From assembly GCF_024166365.1 (NCBI RefSeq), contig NC_064830.1:89892968-89956967 (forward strand): a DNA stretch of 64,000 nucleotides, given 5' to 3'. Under the pieces are notes generated by a model. It searched no databases and was not told the origin of the DNA. It saw nothing but the letters and a program-made list of their open reading frames with translations. Below are positions 49,730 to 61,300 of the stretch, piece after piece. A program made the translations under genes and the position numbers. The stretch is from Elephas maximus indicus. Taxonomy: Eukaryota > Chordata > Mammalia > Proboscidea > Elephantidae. How positions within the stretch are numbered: the stretch's first letter is position 1; every line of letters begins with the position of its first letter.

Positions 49730-50660
49730 TTTTAGAATTCCAGAAGATTCTTTCATGCCCCTTTTCAGTTAGAATCCCCCTCTGCCAGTCATTAGTGTTT
49801 TGATTTTTATCACCAACAATTAATTTTACTTGCTCTTCAACTTTATATAAATGCAGTCATATAGTATATACTCTTGTGTCTGGCTTCTTAAGTTTAACAC
49901 AATGTCTACCCTGAGGTGATTTTATATCATGATGCATAATTTGGGTTTTCATTTAAGTGGACTAAGAAGCCATTTGGGGGTTTTAAGTGGAAGAGTGACA
50001 TGATCGGATTTACATGAGAAAGAGTCACTCCTGTTGGTGGGTGAAGAATGGGTTAAAGGCAAATAGGAGTGGCAGTGCAAAGTAGAGTCAGGATCAATCC
50101 AAGCAAGAGACGATGGTGGCTTGAATTATGGTGATAGGGAAACACGTCAGATTTTGGATTTATTTTGAGTTTAAGCTCATGGATCAGTACCAGTTAGTTT
50201 TGTTTTTAATACAGTGTTACAGGTAGCTCGCACTAGTCAATTTCCTAAATATTCTGAGAAACGTGTAGTGGATATGTGTTGTATAAACCATGTCTCCGCT
50301 CTAAAGGGTTGATAATTTTTTTTGGAGGGGAGGAGGAGACCATGAAACAAGATGCAATGCAACTGGTGCTGTAAGAAGCCCAGGGGGCTATGGGACAACT
50401 TCCTCCTGGAGGTTGTGGTCCTTGAGCTGAGTTTTGAAGGAAGAATGGTTGAAAAAAAGAAAAGCTATACGGAAAGGCCAAGAAGTATGAGATCTCCTAG
50501 GAGTTCAGTGTGGGTCTATGGGGGGGGAATGGGTGTGTCTCAGAAATACGTAAGCTCGGCCTGGAAAAGAAGACTTAGAACTGGGCCTGAACAGATGCGC
50601 ATTCATTCACTTATCCGATTCACCAATCCTTCCTGGATGCTTCTATGTGCCTTGAGGTCC
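49730..50660. other. Spacer with old repeat scraps
   Basis: TGACATGATCGGATTTACAT and AGAAGCCATTTGGGGGTTTT resemble the unassigned old repeat near 26600. No gene was supported. Confidence 0.4.
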
Positions 50661-50755
50661 CAGCATAGGCCAGAGTTAACAAATTGGCAGCCTGTGGGTT
50701 GAAATATGACCCATCGATTTTGTATCTATACATGTTATTATACATATCTATAAAG

Positions 50756-50962
50756 AGCCCTGGTGGCTCAAACAGCTAAGGGCTCAGCTGCTAACAGAAA
50801 GATTAGCAGTTTGAACCCACCCAGTGGCTCTGTAGGAGAAAGACCTAGAGATCTGCTTCTGCAAAGATTACAGCCAAGAAAATCCTATGGAGCAGTTCTA
50901 CTCTGTCATATGGGGGTCACCGTGAGTTGAAATTCACTGGACAGCACGTGATAACCGTATCT
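50756..50962 (+). repeat. AfroSINE, long-bodied subfamily
   Basis: GCCCTGGTGGCTCAAACAGC, GAGATCTGCTTCTGCAAAGA and GGAGCAGTTCTACTCTGTCA are seen. Confidence 0.85.
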
Positions 50963-50984
50963 GTATCTATACACGTACGGTCCC

Positions 50985-51133
50985 TAGGTGATTTTGAATC
51001 CACTCAGCAGTACCACAGAAGAAAAAGCCTGAGCATTTACTTTCGTTAAGATTACAGCCAAGAAAACCCTATGGAGCAGTTCTACTCTGTAACACATGGA
51101 TCAGAATTGAATCAAAGGCAACTAACAACAACA
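50985..51133 (+). repeat. Partial AfroSINE, long-bodied subfamily
   Basis: GCATTTACTTTCGTTAAGAT, CCTATGGAGCAGTTCTACTC and a CAACTAACAACAACAAC end are seen; the head is lost. Confidence 0.8.
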
Positions 51134-51675
51134 ACATAATCTATATATGTATATACATATCTATAGTATTATGGTCTACATTTCAAATGACCACTGGCTA
51201 TCATTGAACAGTGGCCATTCCTTTTGGACAGATGATGTGTTCTCTTCCTCACAATCCTCACTGGCCTCTTTTCACTTTGTTTACATTACCTTTCTGGCCC
51301 TTTTAAGCTTTCGAGTTTTCAATCCCTGGTCTTTGCTGTAAGAAAAATAGAACTTCAAATTAATCACACAAGACACAGCATTATCAACTCAGTAGGGCAG
51401 GGAAGAGCTAAACTGGATGGAAGAAGGGGAGGAACTGAATGAAAGCTTTATCTGGGCTTCCTAACCTGGGCTCCTTGGATGGACTTTAGGTGGCAAAATT
51501 TTGGGAGAGCGTATGCACTTCCTTGGGAGAGGTAGTGTGGTTTAGGTTGCTTGGGTATGAGTCTTGGTTTTGGGCTCTGTCACCTTAGTTAGCCTCTGAG
51601 CCTCAATCTCAGAAATGGGGCATCGTTAGAATTAAGAGATTATCAATGCATAAAGTAGCACTCAGTATAATGTAA

Positions 51676-51812
51676 CCCCCTTGCCGTCGAGTCTATTCCG
51701 ACTCATAGCAAACCTATAAGACAGAGGAGAACTGCCCCATAGGGTTTCCAAGGAGCAGCTCGTGGATTCGAACTGCTGACCTTTTCGTTAGCAGCCAAAC
51801 GTTTAACCACAG
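51676..51812 (-). repeat. AfroSINE
   Basis: GTCTATTCCGACTCATAGCA, AGAACTGCCCCATAGGGTTT and GCTGACCTTTTCGTTAGCAG are seen. Confidence 0.9.
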
Positions 51813-52157
51813 TATAATGTAGCAGTTACTATTTTCTATTCTGGGTGAGATTTTCAATGGGGTGCTTAACTTAGAAAGTTTGCGAACCATTGGCATAGGT
51901 GCTTGGGAACCTAGCGATACACCACCCTCGCTTAAAGCGACGCACCTCTATTAAATGTGGGCTACCCAGGAATTCAGGAGGTCCAGGCTCTACTGCTAAC
52001 TTGCTGAAAGTACCTGACAAATCGCTTCAGCTCGCTGGGTGATCTATAAAACAAAGAACTGGCCCGACACGGCAGCCGCAATGCAGCTCCAGAGGTAGCT
52101 CGTGTGGCAGAGAGTAAAGACACTCTGCCGTGGGACAAGAGCGGAGCCTCTGGGCCG

Positions 52158-52171
52158 ACTACATCTCCCAG
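52158..52171 (+). promoter_or_regulatory. SRCAP: ZNF143/THAP11-type ACTACA..TCCCAG box
   Basis: ACTACATCTCCCAG matches the conserved ACTACAWYTCCCAG promoter element known to bind ZNF143. It lies about 75 bp upstream of the TCTCGCGAGA site. Confidence 0.75.
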
Positions 52172-52244
52172 CCAGCCCTGCGCTTCGGGCGGTGCCCAGC
52201 TCTAGCACGCGAGCCTCCTTCCGTCACCCCCCACCGCTGCTGTG

Positions 52245-52254
52245 TCTCGCGAGA
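52245..52254 (+). promoter_or_regulatory. SRCAP: TCTCGCGAGA palindrome (BANP-type CGCG element)
   Basis: A perfect TCTCGCGAGA, the CGCG-box of CpG-island promoters reported to bind BANP when unmethylated. It lies close to the expected transcription start. Confidence 0.8.
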
Positions 52255-52259
52255 GGACG

Positions 52260-52562
52260 GGCCGCGCCGGCGGTAGCGATACAGAGCTGTGGCGGTGGTG
52301 GTGGCGGTGGCGGCCGAGACGGCGGCGGCCATTTTGGTGAGGCCTCGGGAGCGGCGGCGGCGGTTCGCTGGGAGTAGCGTCTCCTCTTTTCCCCACCCAC
52401 CGCCCGCATCTCTGTGTCGTGAGAGGAGACGGTGGCGGCAAGGCGGTGGCAGTAACCGCGGTCCCCAGGGGAATTTAAAGGCCGCGAAAGCAGCGGCCAA
52501 GAGGGGGCCCTCCCCCCTCCTTGTCGGGAGGGGGGGTGGTGTGCACGCCCCCGAGGACGCAG
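52260..52562 (+). other. SRCAP: SRCAP untranslated exon 1 (start approximate)
   Basis: A canonical donor (GACGCAG|GTAAGG) ends at 52562. The start is inferred from the promoter motifs. No AUG-led coding was supported. Confidence 0.55.
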
Positions 52563-54070
52563 GTAAGGAGAGGGAGACAAGATGGCGGACGCCCCACAGT
52601 TCCCCTCCCCTGACGGGTGACTGCGCGCGCATCTTTCCGCCACCGCCTCCCCTCCCACCTTCCCGGGGTGCTGCGCGCGCACCTAAGGCCGGGGCCCCGG
52701 GGCCGGTCCGCAAGGCTGTCGGCGCGCGCCCATAGACAGACTGAGCAAAGCCAGACTGGCCGTCGCTGGGCCCCGGCGTGTCTCCTCTCCCCTCCCGCCT
52801 TTCTGCGCACGCGTACCCGAGCCAGCGAGCGAGCCCTGAGAGGACGGACCCAGGTGCGCTCCTGCCCGCCCACCAACCCAGCCCTCCCGCCCCAGGGGCG
52901 TGCGGGAAGAGGCAGGGGGGCGTGGGGCGAGTCGGGGGCGCGCGCCCACCATATCCAGTCAGAGGACCAGGACCTGGCGGCACGAACCCTCATTTTCCTC
53001 AGCCTTTTGCGGTGTGGTTGTGGGGGGGGGGAAGGATCCAGACAAGCTGGGATGAGCTGCTTCCCTGCCCTGCGACCCTTGTGTGCGTGGGTTTGGGTTC
53101 TGGCGGGAGCCCTCTGGTCTTGCGCGCTGCCGGCTCGCTCCGCCTCCAGGCGCGCACGCGCGGGCCCCTCCCCCCGTCTGGCGCGCTTGAAGGGTGGGGT
53201 GGGAGCCTAGGAGGGGGCGGGCTGTCTTAGGGCTAGCGGCAACCTAGGGCAGAGGTCAGGGGTCACGCCGGGTCACCCGGCTTGGGAGGGATTGGAAGAC
53301 AGGCATGAAGACTAAGGTCATGACTTGAAGTTTCTTGGGCTCTGGTTAGCTGGAGTCCTGGGAATCTTGTGGAGGAGGCAGTGAATCAAAGGCGGCACCT
53401 GGCTAAGGAATTTCCTTAAACATTGGGGAAACACTTCCGGGCCTTGTGTGGGTTAACGCTCCCCGCTTCCGGTGCATGGCTCTTGGCTTTGCGGCCTTGC
53501 GCGCATCTGACTACGGTAATGTCTGCTGCCGTAGTTCTTGTGATTGGAGAGGTGTCTCATGGAGCAGGTACAGGATTCACACGGCCCTGTCCTGAGGAAA
53601 AGTGGATTCCCTTGTTGCCATATTTATGTATTTTTTCTGGCAATGCCACTCTTATTCCTGACCCAGCTTTCACTGGGAAGGAGAACAGGCTGCCCTGCAT
53701 TCAGCACTTTTTTGAACTTCTGGATGGGGCAGGTTTTTTTGTTTTTTTTCCTTATTTGCTCACTAGTCGGTAGTTGGAGCTTTTGACCCTTAAACTTTTT
53801 TGCTACACTTTTTCCCTGTTTCCTCCCCACAGCTAGAATCTTAACTTTTCAAAGGATTGTGTTTTCACAAAACACGGTTTGCTTTTATTTCTCTGAATGT
53901 TAGCTTTTCCTACTACTGTAGCTCTCTTTGCAGTCTTCGAGCTGATCTAAAAAAAAAAAAGGTATATATAAAAGCCTGGAAAACCTGGAACAAAGAATGG
54001 GCTTTGATGAATGTTGGCAAATGTGAAATAGTACCTCATGACTATCCTCCTCTTCTTCTGGTTGTTTCAG

Positions 54071-54153
54071 GTGTGATTCCCCTGATTCCCCTCAGTACGG
54101 CGGCACCGTGGAAGTTCAGACCTTCACGGGGGGTGTGGTCTCAGCTCACACAG
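54071..54153 (+). other. SRCAP: SRCAP leader exon 2
   Basis: A strong acceptor (TTGTTTCAG) at 54062-54070 and a donor (CACACAG|GTGAGA) at 54153 delimit 83 nt. It is annotated here as untranslated, by analogy with the human start codon, but the exon is open in the SRCAP frame (see findings). Confidence 0.65.
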
Positions 54154-54318
54154 GTGAGAATTCAGATACCTCTTTGTGTGCTGATGCAAATGGAAGAAAT
54201 GGTTGAGATAATGAGAGAGATTATAGGTCAGTACTTTTGGATTCTTGCTCTGGAGAACTAAGGGAATATTTGTGTGTAATTTCCCTGTGGAGAATTAGTT
54301 GACAGTAGGGCAACAGTG

Positions 54319-54478
54319 AGCCCCGGTGGTACAGCGGTTAAAGTGACTGCTAACCAAAAGGTTAGCAGTTCGAAACCACCAGCAACAGTCTGCTTCTGTA
54401 GAAATTTACAGCCTTGGAAACCTCATAGGGTTGCTCTGAGTCAGAATAGACTTGATGGCAGTGGTTCGGGTTAGGGTA
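54319..54478 (+). repeat. AfroSINE in SRCAP leader intron
   Basis: GAGCCCCGGTGGTACAGCGG, AACCAAAAGGTTAGCAGTTC and AGACTTGATGGCAGTGGTTC are seen. Confidence 0.85.
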
Positions 54479-54529
54479 ACAGCAGAACTGAGGCTGTACA
54501 TAGAGGAAAATCTGGTCACCCTGGCTCTA

Positions 54530-55000
54530 CCAAGGAGAGTGACAGGTTTTGGCATCAAACTACCTGAGTTTAAGCCCTGCTTCCACCACTTCTACTGTGT
54601 GACCTTATGCAAGTTATTCGATTTTTGTAACTTCTGATTTTTCCGTTTGCAAAATAGAGGTAACGTTAGGACATAAGCTCCATTTAGCACAGAAATCTTT
54701 TCTGTATGACTCTATATTCACGGCTAAGCATGTTACCGTTGTGTGTAGTCGAGTCAGTCCTGACTCATAGTGAACCTATAGAGCAGAGTAGAACTGCCCC
54801 ATAGGATTTCCTAGGCTGTAATCTTTATAGGAGCAGATTTCTAGCTTTTTTCTTCCAAGGAGTGGCTAGCATGTAACAGAAACTGACCACTTGCAGTGGC
54901 ATGAAAACCTGTCTCATAAGGTAGCTGTGAGGATTACAGAATGTATCAAGTAAGTACTTGATAAAGCATCTGACACGTAGTAAATGCTCAAAAAATGTAA
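54530..55000 (+). repeat. MIR split by a reverse AfroSINE
   Basis: MIR phrases (CTTCCACCACTTCTACTGTG; TAAGGTAGCTGTGAGGATTA; GTAAATGCTCAAAAAATG) flank a reverse AfroSINE at about 54737-54880. Confidence 0.75.
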
Positions 55001-55322
55001 ACTGTGGTTACTGTTTTTGTCTTTAGTTTTAATGGTGTTTGTGTAGCTCTGGCTTCTTTTAGATTTATTTTTTAATCTCTTTTAATCCCATTTTTACCTT
55101 TTTTACCCTACCTTAGGTGCTCCAGAGGCCGGTGAACCTGAGCGGAGGCTGGGACGCCCTGGTGGGCCCCGGGCCCTGGAAGACGGGTCCCGGTGGCCGG
55201 TGGCCCAGAATGAGGCCAGCTCCCAGCATGCCCTGCAGCCGGACGCCAGCCCCTCGGCCAGCAGCAGTGGTGACGACCCAGTCATTCTTCAGGCATCCAA
55301 CGAGGGGCCTGAGAGTGGGACC

Positions 55323-58300
55323 ATGCAGAGCAGCCCCTCCCCTGCTCACCCTCAGCTCCCAATCCTGCAGACACAGGTTTGCAAATGGAGAGGGGTCCTT
55401 CTCTCCTCCTTTTTGGACTGTTGGCTCTGAGGCAGAAGAAATGGAACAGGTCCTAGCCACATTTCCATGACTCTAGTTACCTGGGTAGCTTAATCTGGAG
55501 AATCTTTTGTGCTCAGGTGGGCTGGGATGTAGTATGTCAAGCCTGTTGGATGTTAGCGTGATGTTGGTGTTTAAGAGTGTGGAAGCCCGGTTACTTGAAA
55601 AAAGTTGAATTAGGCCAGATCAGAAATAGAGGTGGGGGCAGCATGATTCTAAGACTATGCTCTTTGAGAGTAATGTTATTGCTTTTGGAGTTATTTATAA
55701 ACGGTGTGTAGTGTTTGTTATTTTTTCGTATCAAAGAAGTGTGTGAGTAGGTAAAAAGCATCGCTTTTGGAACTGGACAGACCAGGGTTGTATACAAGCT
55801 TATGAACTTGATATAATCTTTCTGAGCAGTGAAATTTTGTGACATAGGGGCTTTTGTCACTTAGCTGAGGTAAAAATTTGAGAGGTGCACTGTGATGCCG
55901 GTGCAGATTTTCTAAGTCTCGTCAGTGTTTATGTGTTAGTGTGACTTTGTTTTCTATTTCTTCCTGTGTATGCAGTACTTTGTAAAGTGAAGTGTGGGTG
56001 TTTAAGAACAGGGACTTTCCCTGTCTCGTGTAAAGGAAACTACAAAGATTGATGATGAAAGTGAAGGGGTCTAGGTGGTATTGGTTTTTAGTGGCCTGTT
56101 GAGTTTGGTGGTAAAAACCGGTTGCCTTTGAGTTGATTTTGATTCATGGCAACCCTGTGTGTGTCAAAGTGGAACTGTGCGCCGTAAGATTTTTAGCGGG
56201 TGCTTTTTCAGAAGTAGATCAGACCTGTCTTCCAAGGCGCCTCTCGGTGGACTCTAACCTTCAGCCTTACAGTTAACAGCTGAGCGTGTTAACCGTTTGT
56301 ACCACCCAGGGACTCTTGAATTTGGTCATAGCTCAAATTTACTGCATAGGTGAATCTGTTATACTTGCTGTGAAGATGAGGGAACTGTTTAAGTGAGAGA
56401 AGTCATTGAGGCTTTGAAAGGAATATTAAAATTCGAAATCACAGGCTACGGTAGTGTTCTTTTTTTATTGTGTCTTAAAGGAAAGTTTACAATTGAAGTC
56501 AGTTTCTAACAGAAAAATTTCAGCACATATTGTTATGTGAGCCTAGCTGCTCTCCCTACAACGTGACAGCACACTCCTCCTCTCTGCCCCGTATTTCCCA
56601 TGTCCATTCAGCTAGCTCCTGTTCACCTTCTGCCTTCTCATCTTGCCTCCAGACAGGAGCTGCCCATTTAGTCTCATGTGTGTACTTGAACCAAGAAGCA
56701 CATACTTCACCAGTTTCGTTTTATGTCTTATGGTGCAGTATAATCTCTGAAAAGTTGGTTTCAGGAATGGTTTTAGCGCTCGGCTAACAGAGTCCGTGGG
56801 CCATGTCCTCTAGGGTCCCTCCAGTCTCAGTCAGACCATCAAGCCTGGTCTTTTTACTAGAATTTGAGTTCTGCACCCCACTTTATCCCACTCTGTCAGG
56901 AACTCTCTGTTGGATTCCCTGTCAGGGCAGTCATTGGTGGTAGCCAGGCACCATCTAGTTCTTCCGGTTTCAGGCTGATGGAGTGTCTGGTTTACTTGGC
57001 CCTTTCTGTCTCTTTTCTTTACGTCTTCAATGTTTTTCATTTTCCTTTCCTCCAGGTGGGTTAGGAGCAGTTGATGCATTATAGTAGCATTCTTAGTTTG
57101 GGAAACTGGAAATTTTAGGACGTCTCTTGTATCTCAAGCATTCGTTACAATTTTGGCTTTACCATCTTGAACACTTGGTTAAAACTTTTTACCTTAAATG
57201 TCTGTGTTTGTAAAAAACGGGATTGATACATTACTCCAGAATTTTTTCTCATGAACATAAAATTAAGTTATGTACTAAAAACTCCAGATACAGTGCTAAG
57301 CATTCATTTTCTCCTTTTCTAGATGGTGTCGGACGGCATGACAGGCAGCAATCCTGTGTCCCCTGCCTCATCCAGTTCCCCAGCCTCTAGTGGGGCAGGT
57401 GGCCTCTCTCCCCAGCACCTAGCTCAAGATTCTTCTCTGGATGGACCTCCAGGCCCCCCAGATGGTGCCACAGTATCACTGGAGGGGCTCAGCTTACCGC
57501 AAGCTGCTGACCTGGTTAACAAGGGCCCAAAGTGGGAGAAGAGCCATGCCGAAATCGCAGAGCAGGCCAAGCATGTACGTTTTGAGGGGGCCTATGTTGG
57601 GAACTTTCCCTGAACTCCCCGTTTACCACGGGTATTTTACATTGAGTTCTGTTTTTTGTCATGGATTTAGAGCATAGTCTTTGCTTTAACTTGTATGATC
57701 TTGAGAAATTTACTTGAACTTTGAGTCTCGTTTTTCTTTTCTGTTGAGCAGGGGTGGTGTAATAGTCTGTGGGCTGTTGTGAGTTTTACGTTAAATGAGG
57801 TAACAGCTTTGAAAATTCTGTAAACTGAGGCTCTTAAGATTTACTGGTTTCTGTTTCTCGTTTGTATCGTGCCTCTTTTACGCTTACGTAACTCCTGGGT
57901 GGAAACCCTGGTGGCGTAGTGGTTAAGTGCTACAGCTGCTAACCAAAGGGTCGGCAGTTCAAATCCCCCAGGCGCTCCTTGGAAACTCTATGGGGCAGTT
58001 CTACTTTGTCCCATAGGGTCGCTGTGAGTCGGATTCGACTCGACGGCACTGGGTTTGGTTTTTTTTTAAGAACTCTTGGGAACGTATGGTCCTTGGACTG
58101 GCAGCCTGAGCATCACTTGGGAACTTGCTAGAAATGCATGTTTTTGGTACTCGTCTCCCACCTACCCATTTAGCAACTCTGGAGATGGGGCCAAACAGTC
58201 TGTTTTAACAAGCCCTGCATATGATTCTGATGAACATTCAAGTTTGAGAGCAGCTGGTTTAATATCCATATTTTTCTTGACGTTTCCTTCACTGTCGGTC

Positions 58301-61300
58301 CGTTTAGTTCCCTCTCTCGCCTCTGGTCGTCACTTTCTCTTATCTTTTTCGGAAGAAGCCAGGAATAATGAGGAAACTTTAGAGGCTTAGAGTTTTTACG
58401 TCTCCTCTGTTAAAAAATCTCAAATCCGTTGTTTTCTCATTATGAAAGTAATGTAGTCAAAGTTTGTTGTTGTTATTAGTTGCTTTCAAGTTGGTTCTGG
58501 CTCACAGTGACCCCGTGTGTGCAGAGTAGAACTACTCCAAAGGGCTTTCAAGGCTGTGATCAGAAGCAGATTTGCCTGGCCTGTCTTCCAGGGTGTCTCT
58601 GAGTGGGTTTGAACTGCCAGCCTTTCAGCTAGTAGTTGAGCGCTTAACTGTTTACACCACCCAGAGACTCCTATAAGTCAAAGAACCCGTTGCTGTCAAG
58701 CGATTCTGACTCATAGTGACCCCATAGGACAAAGTAGAACTGCCCCATAGGATTTCTAAGGAGCGGCTGGTGGATTCGAACCGCCAGCCTTTGGGTTAGC
58801 AGCTGAGCTCTTAACCACTGTGCTATCAGGGCCCTTCATAATCAAAATAGAAACTAGCAAGATACTTGTGTTTTTTTTGTTATATCTAACTGTTAGTGTC
58901 TTTGCGTATTAGTTAAGTATCTTTCACATAAAAATGCGTTGCAGTAAAAATAGCATTTCTTTAAACAGAAATAGGATTATGCTTGTAGCATGATTCAGTG
59001 CTTGATGTAGCATGAATATAGTCTGGGTCAGTAGAATTCTACAGTAACGAAAATCCCTTGTATCCAGAGTCAAGAAGGAAATGGATCTGCTCTGGGATGC
59101 TCTCCCTGAGATGTGTATTCCAGCATCTCGACTGTATCCATGGGGCATGCCAATTGTGTGAGATAATGGAAAGAACATGAAATTGGGTATCTGGAGTCAT
59201 TAGACCTATTTTTCGTTGCCAGCTTTTATCACTCTCTTAACCGTTGTGATCTTGGGCAATTCACTTAACTATCCTTGATTTTTTTTTTTTCTTATCTGAA
59301 AAGAGTATACTACTACTTGTGGGATTGGTATGGGGGTGAACAGATCATAAGTATGAAACATTCAGTGCCTACCCGTGGTCATTGCTCAGTAATTCAGCTG
59401 TGAAGTGAAGTTTGTGTCCACGAACTCTTCATCAACCTAGCCCTCCCCCATTAGGAGGCTGAGATTGAGACTCGGATTGCTGAGCTCCGGAAAGAGGGTT
59501 TCTGGTCGCTGAAGAGGCTGCCTAAAGTGCCAGAACCCCCCCGCCCCAAAGGCCACTGGGACTATCTGTGTGAGGAAATGCAGTGGCTCTCTGCAGACTT
59601 TGCTCAGGAGCGTCGTTGGAAACGGGGTGTAGCCCGTAAGGTATGTCCTCAACTAGATACTTTCCATTTCCCCTTCAGGTTTGCCTTCCTCGATGGGTGG
59701 GTTGTTTGGAAGGAAACGGAGCTGTGTAGGGTGCTTACTGATCCCCATAAGCTTAAAGAGGCGAGTTCTGACTTCCCAGGTTTCTTGATTTTGATTCTTT
59801 TCTTTGCCCTTGGCTCAGAGGAGTTCGGGCCTTTGAATGTTTTTGCTTTTGATACTCCTTCCCATAGGTAGTGCGCATGGTGATCCGGCACCACGAGGAG
59901 CAGCGACAGAAAGAAGAGCGGGCCCGGAGGGAGGAGCAAGCCAAGCTGCGCCGGATTGCCTCCGCCATGGCCAAGGACGTCAGGCAGTTCTGGAGCAACG
60001 TGGAGAAGGTAGGCAGCAGGGGTTGGGAAAGGGAAATGGCCTTGGGTTAGGTTTGTGGGTGGCAGGAATGACCAGAACTTCTTGAGAGAGTGAATACTAT
60101 AATTTGAAGCAACTCTAATGGTATTTCTGTTGTATATTGGATCCTTCTAGCATTAGGTACTGTGAAGGAAAAAGAAATACAGTAGAAAAACATGAGCCCT
60201 GCCTTTAGGGATTACTGACAGGACTCCTTGGTCTCCTGTAGGCCATCTGTCCTTTGCAAGGCATTCAGTATATCTTCTAAAACTGGTATCTTGTGTCGTT
60301 TATTTGTTTTCATGCCATCAAAGTTCCCGTTGCCCAAGTATTAAGTTGTAATAATTTCTTCAAGTGTTACTTGGCTGCTGAGTACATTTTCGGTGCTTTC
60401 TTTTCCTTCTCCCTTCCACCCCGTACACGCCTTTCTTCCGTGTATCTCAGACCGTTTACATGTGTTCTTTCCGCTGCTGCGTGTGCCTCTCTCCTCTTCT
60501 CCACTTAGGGAATACCTCGTTATTAAAGCCTGGCTCCAGGTACATTTGCGAATGTTTCCTGGCTGCTTGAGGGTCAACTGGTTCTCTTCTCCGTGTGTCC
60601 CTTTTGTGCTTTCCTGAGAAATACCGTGTTAGATTGAGAGCATGTTAAGGTTATTTAGCTCTTTTCTCTTGAAGGGCCTTTCATGAAATAGCCTCTAAAT
60701 GTTTGATCAAAGTACGTAAATAAGTGTTTATCTTGGACCCTTTTATGCTTGTGGCAGGTGGTGCAATTCAAGCAGCAGTCTCGGCTTGAAGAGAAGCGCA
60801 AAAAAGCTCTGGATCTGCACTTAGACTTCATCGTAGGGCAAACTGAAAAGTATTCGGACCTTCTGTCGCAGAGCCTCAACCAACCGCTAGCCTCCAGCAA
60901 AGCTGGCTCCTCCCCTTGCCTTGGCTCTTCCCACACTGGCTCGGCTGCCTCCAGCCCACCACCGCCTGCTTCTCAGCTGGATGACGAAGGTGTGTATCCT
61001 CTTTGTCCCTGTTACTCTTTTCTGTATACCCTTTCCAGAGCTGAAAACCCACCCTGTGGCTTGCAGGGCCCCGTGGACTTTGTGACCTTGTTCTCCTGCT
61101 ATAGATGGGGACTTCCAACCCCAAGAGGAGGAAGAGGATGATGAAGAGACAATTGAGGTTGAAGAACAACAGGAAGGCAATGACGCAGAGACCCAGAGGC
61201 GTGAGATTGAGCTGCTTCGACGTGAGGGAGAATTGCCACTGGAAGAGCTGCTCCGTTCCCTGCCCCCTCAGCTGCTAGGAGGGCCTTCCAGTCCCTCACA

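Larger units (their letters stand above)
52050..53230 (+). promoter_or_regulatory. SRCAP: SRCAP CpG-island promoter
   Basis: An abrupt CpG-rich stretch without TATA. It holds an ACTACATCTCCCAG (ZNF143-like) box, a TCTCGCGAGA palindrome, GGN repeats near 52291-52330 and many GC boxes. Untranslated exon 1 lies inside it. Long open frames on both strands are composition effects. Confidence 0.8.

Noticed and set aside
52159-52983. 274-codon minus-strand frame and other long frames in the SRCAP CpG island
   Set aside because: GC-rich promoter DNA rarely contains stops. The frames overlap one another on both strands and match no family I know.
55200-55322. Apparent upstream start of SRCAP at 55200
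   Set aside because: The codon there is GTG, not ATG. The first ATG in frame is 55323, which agrees with the human start; the open frame itself is kept as a finding.
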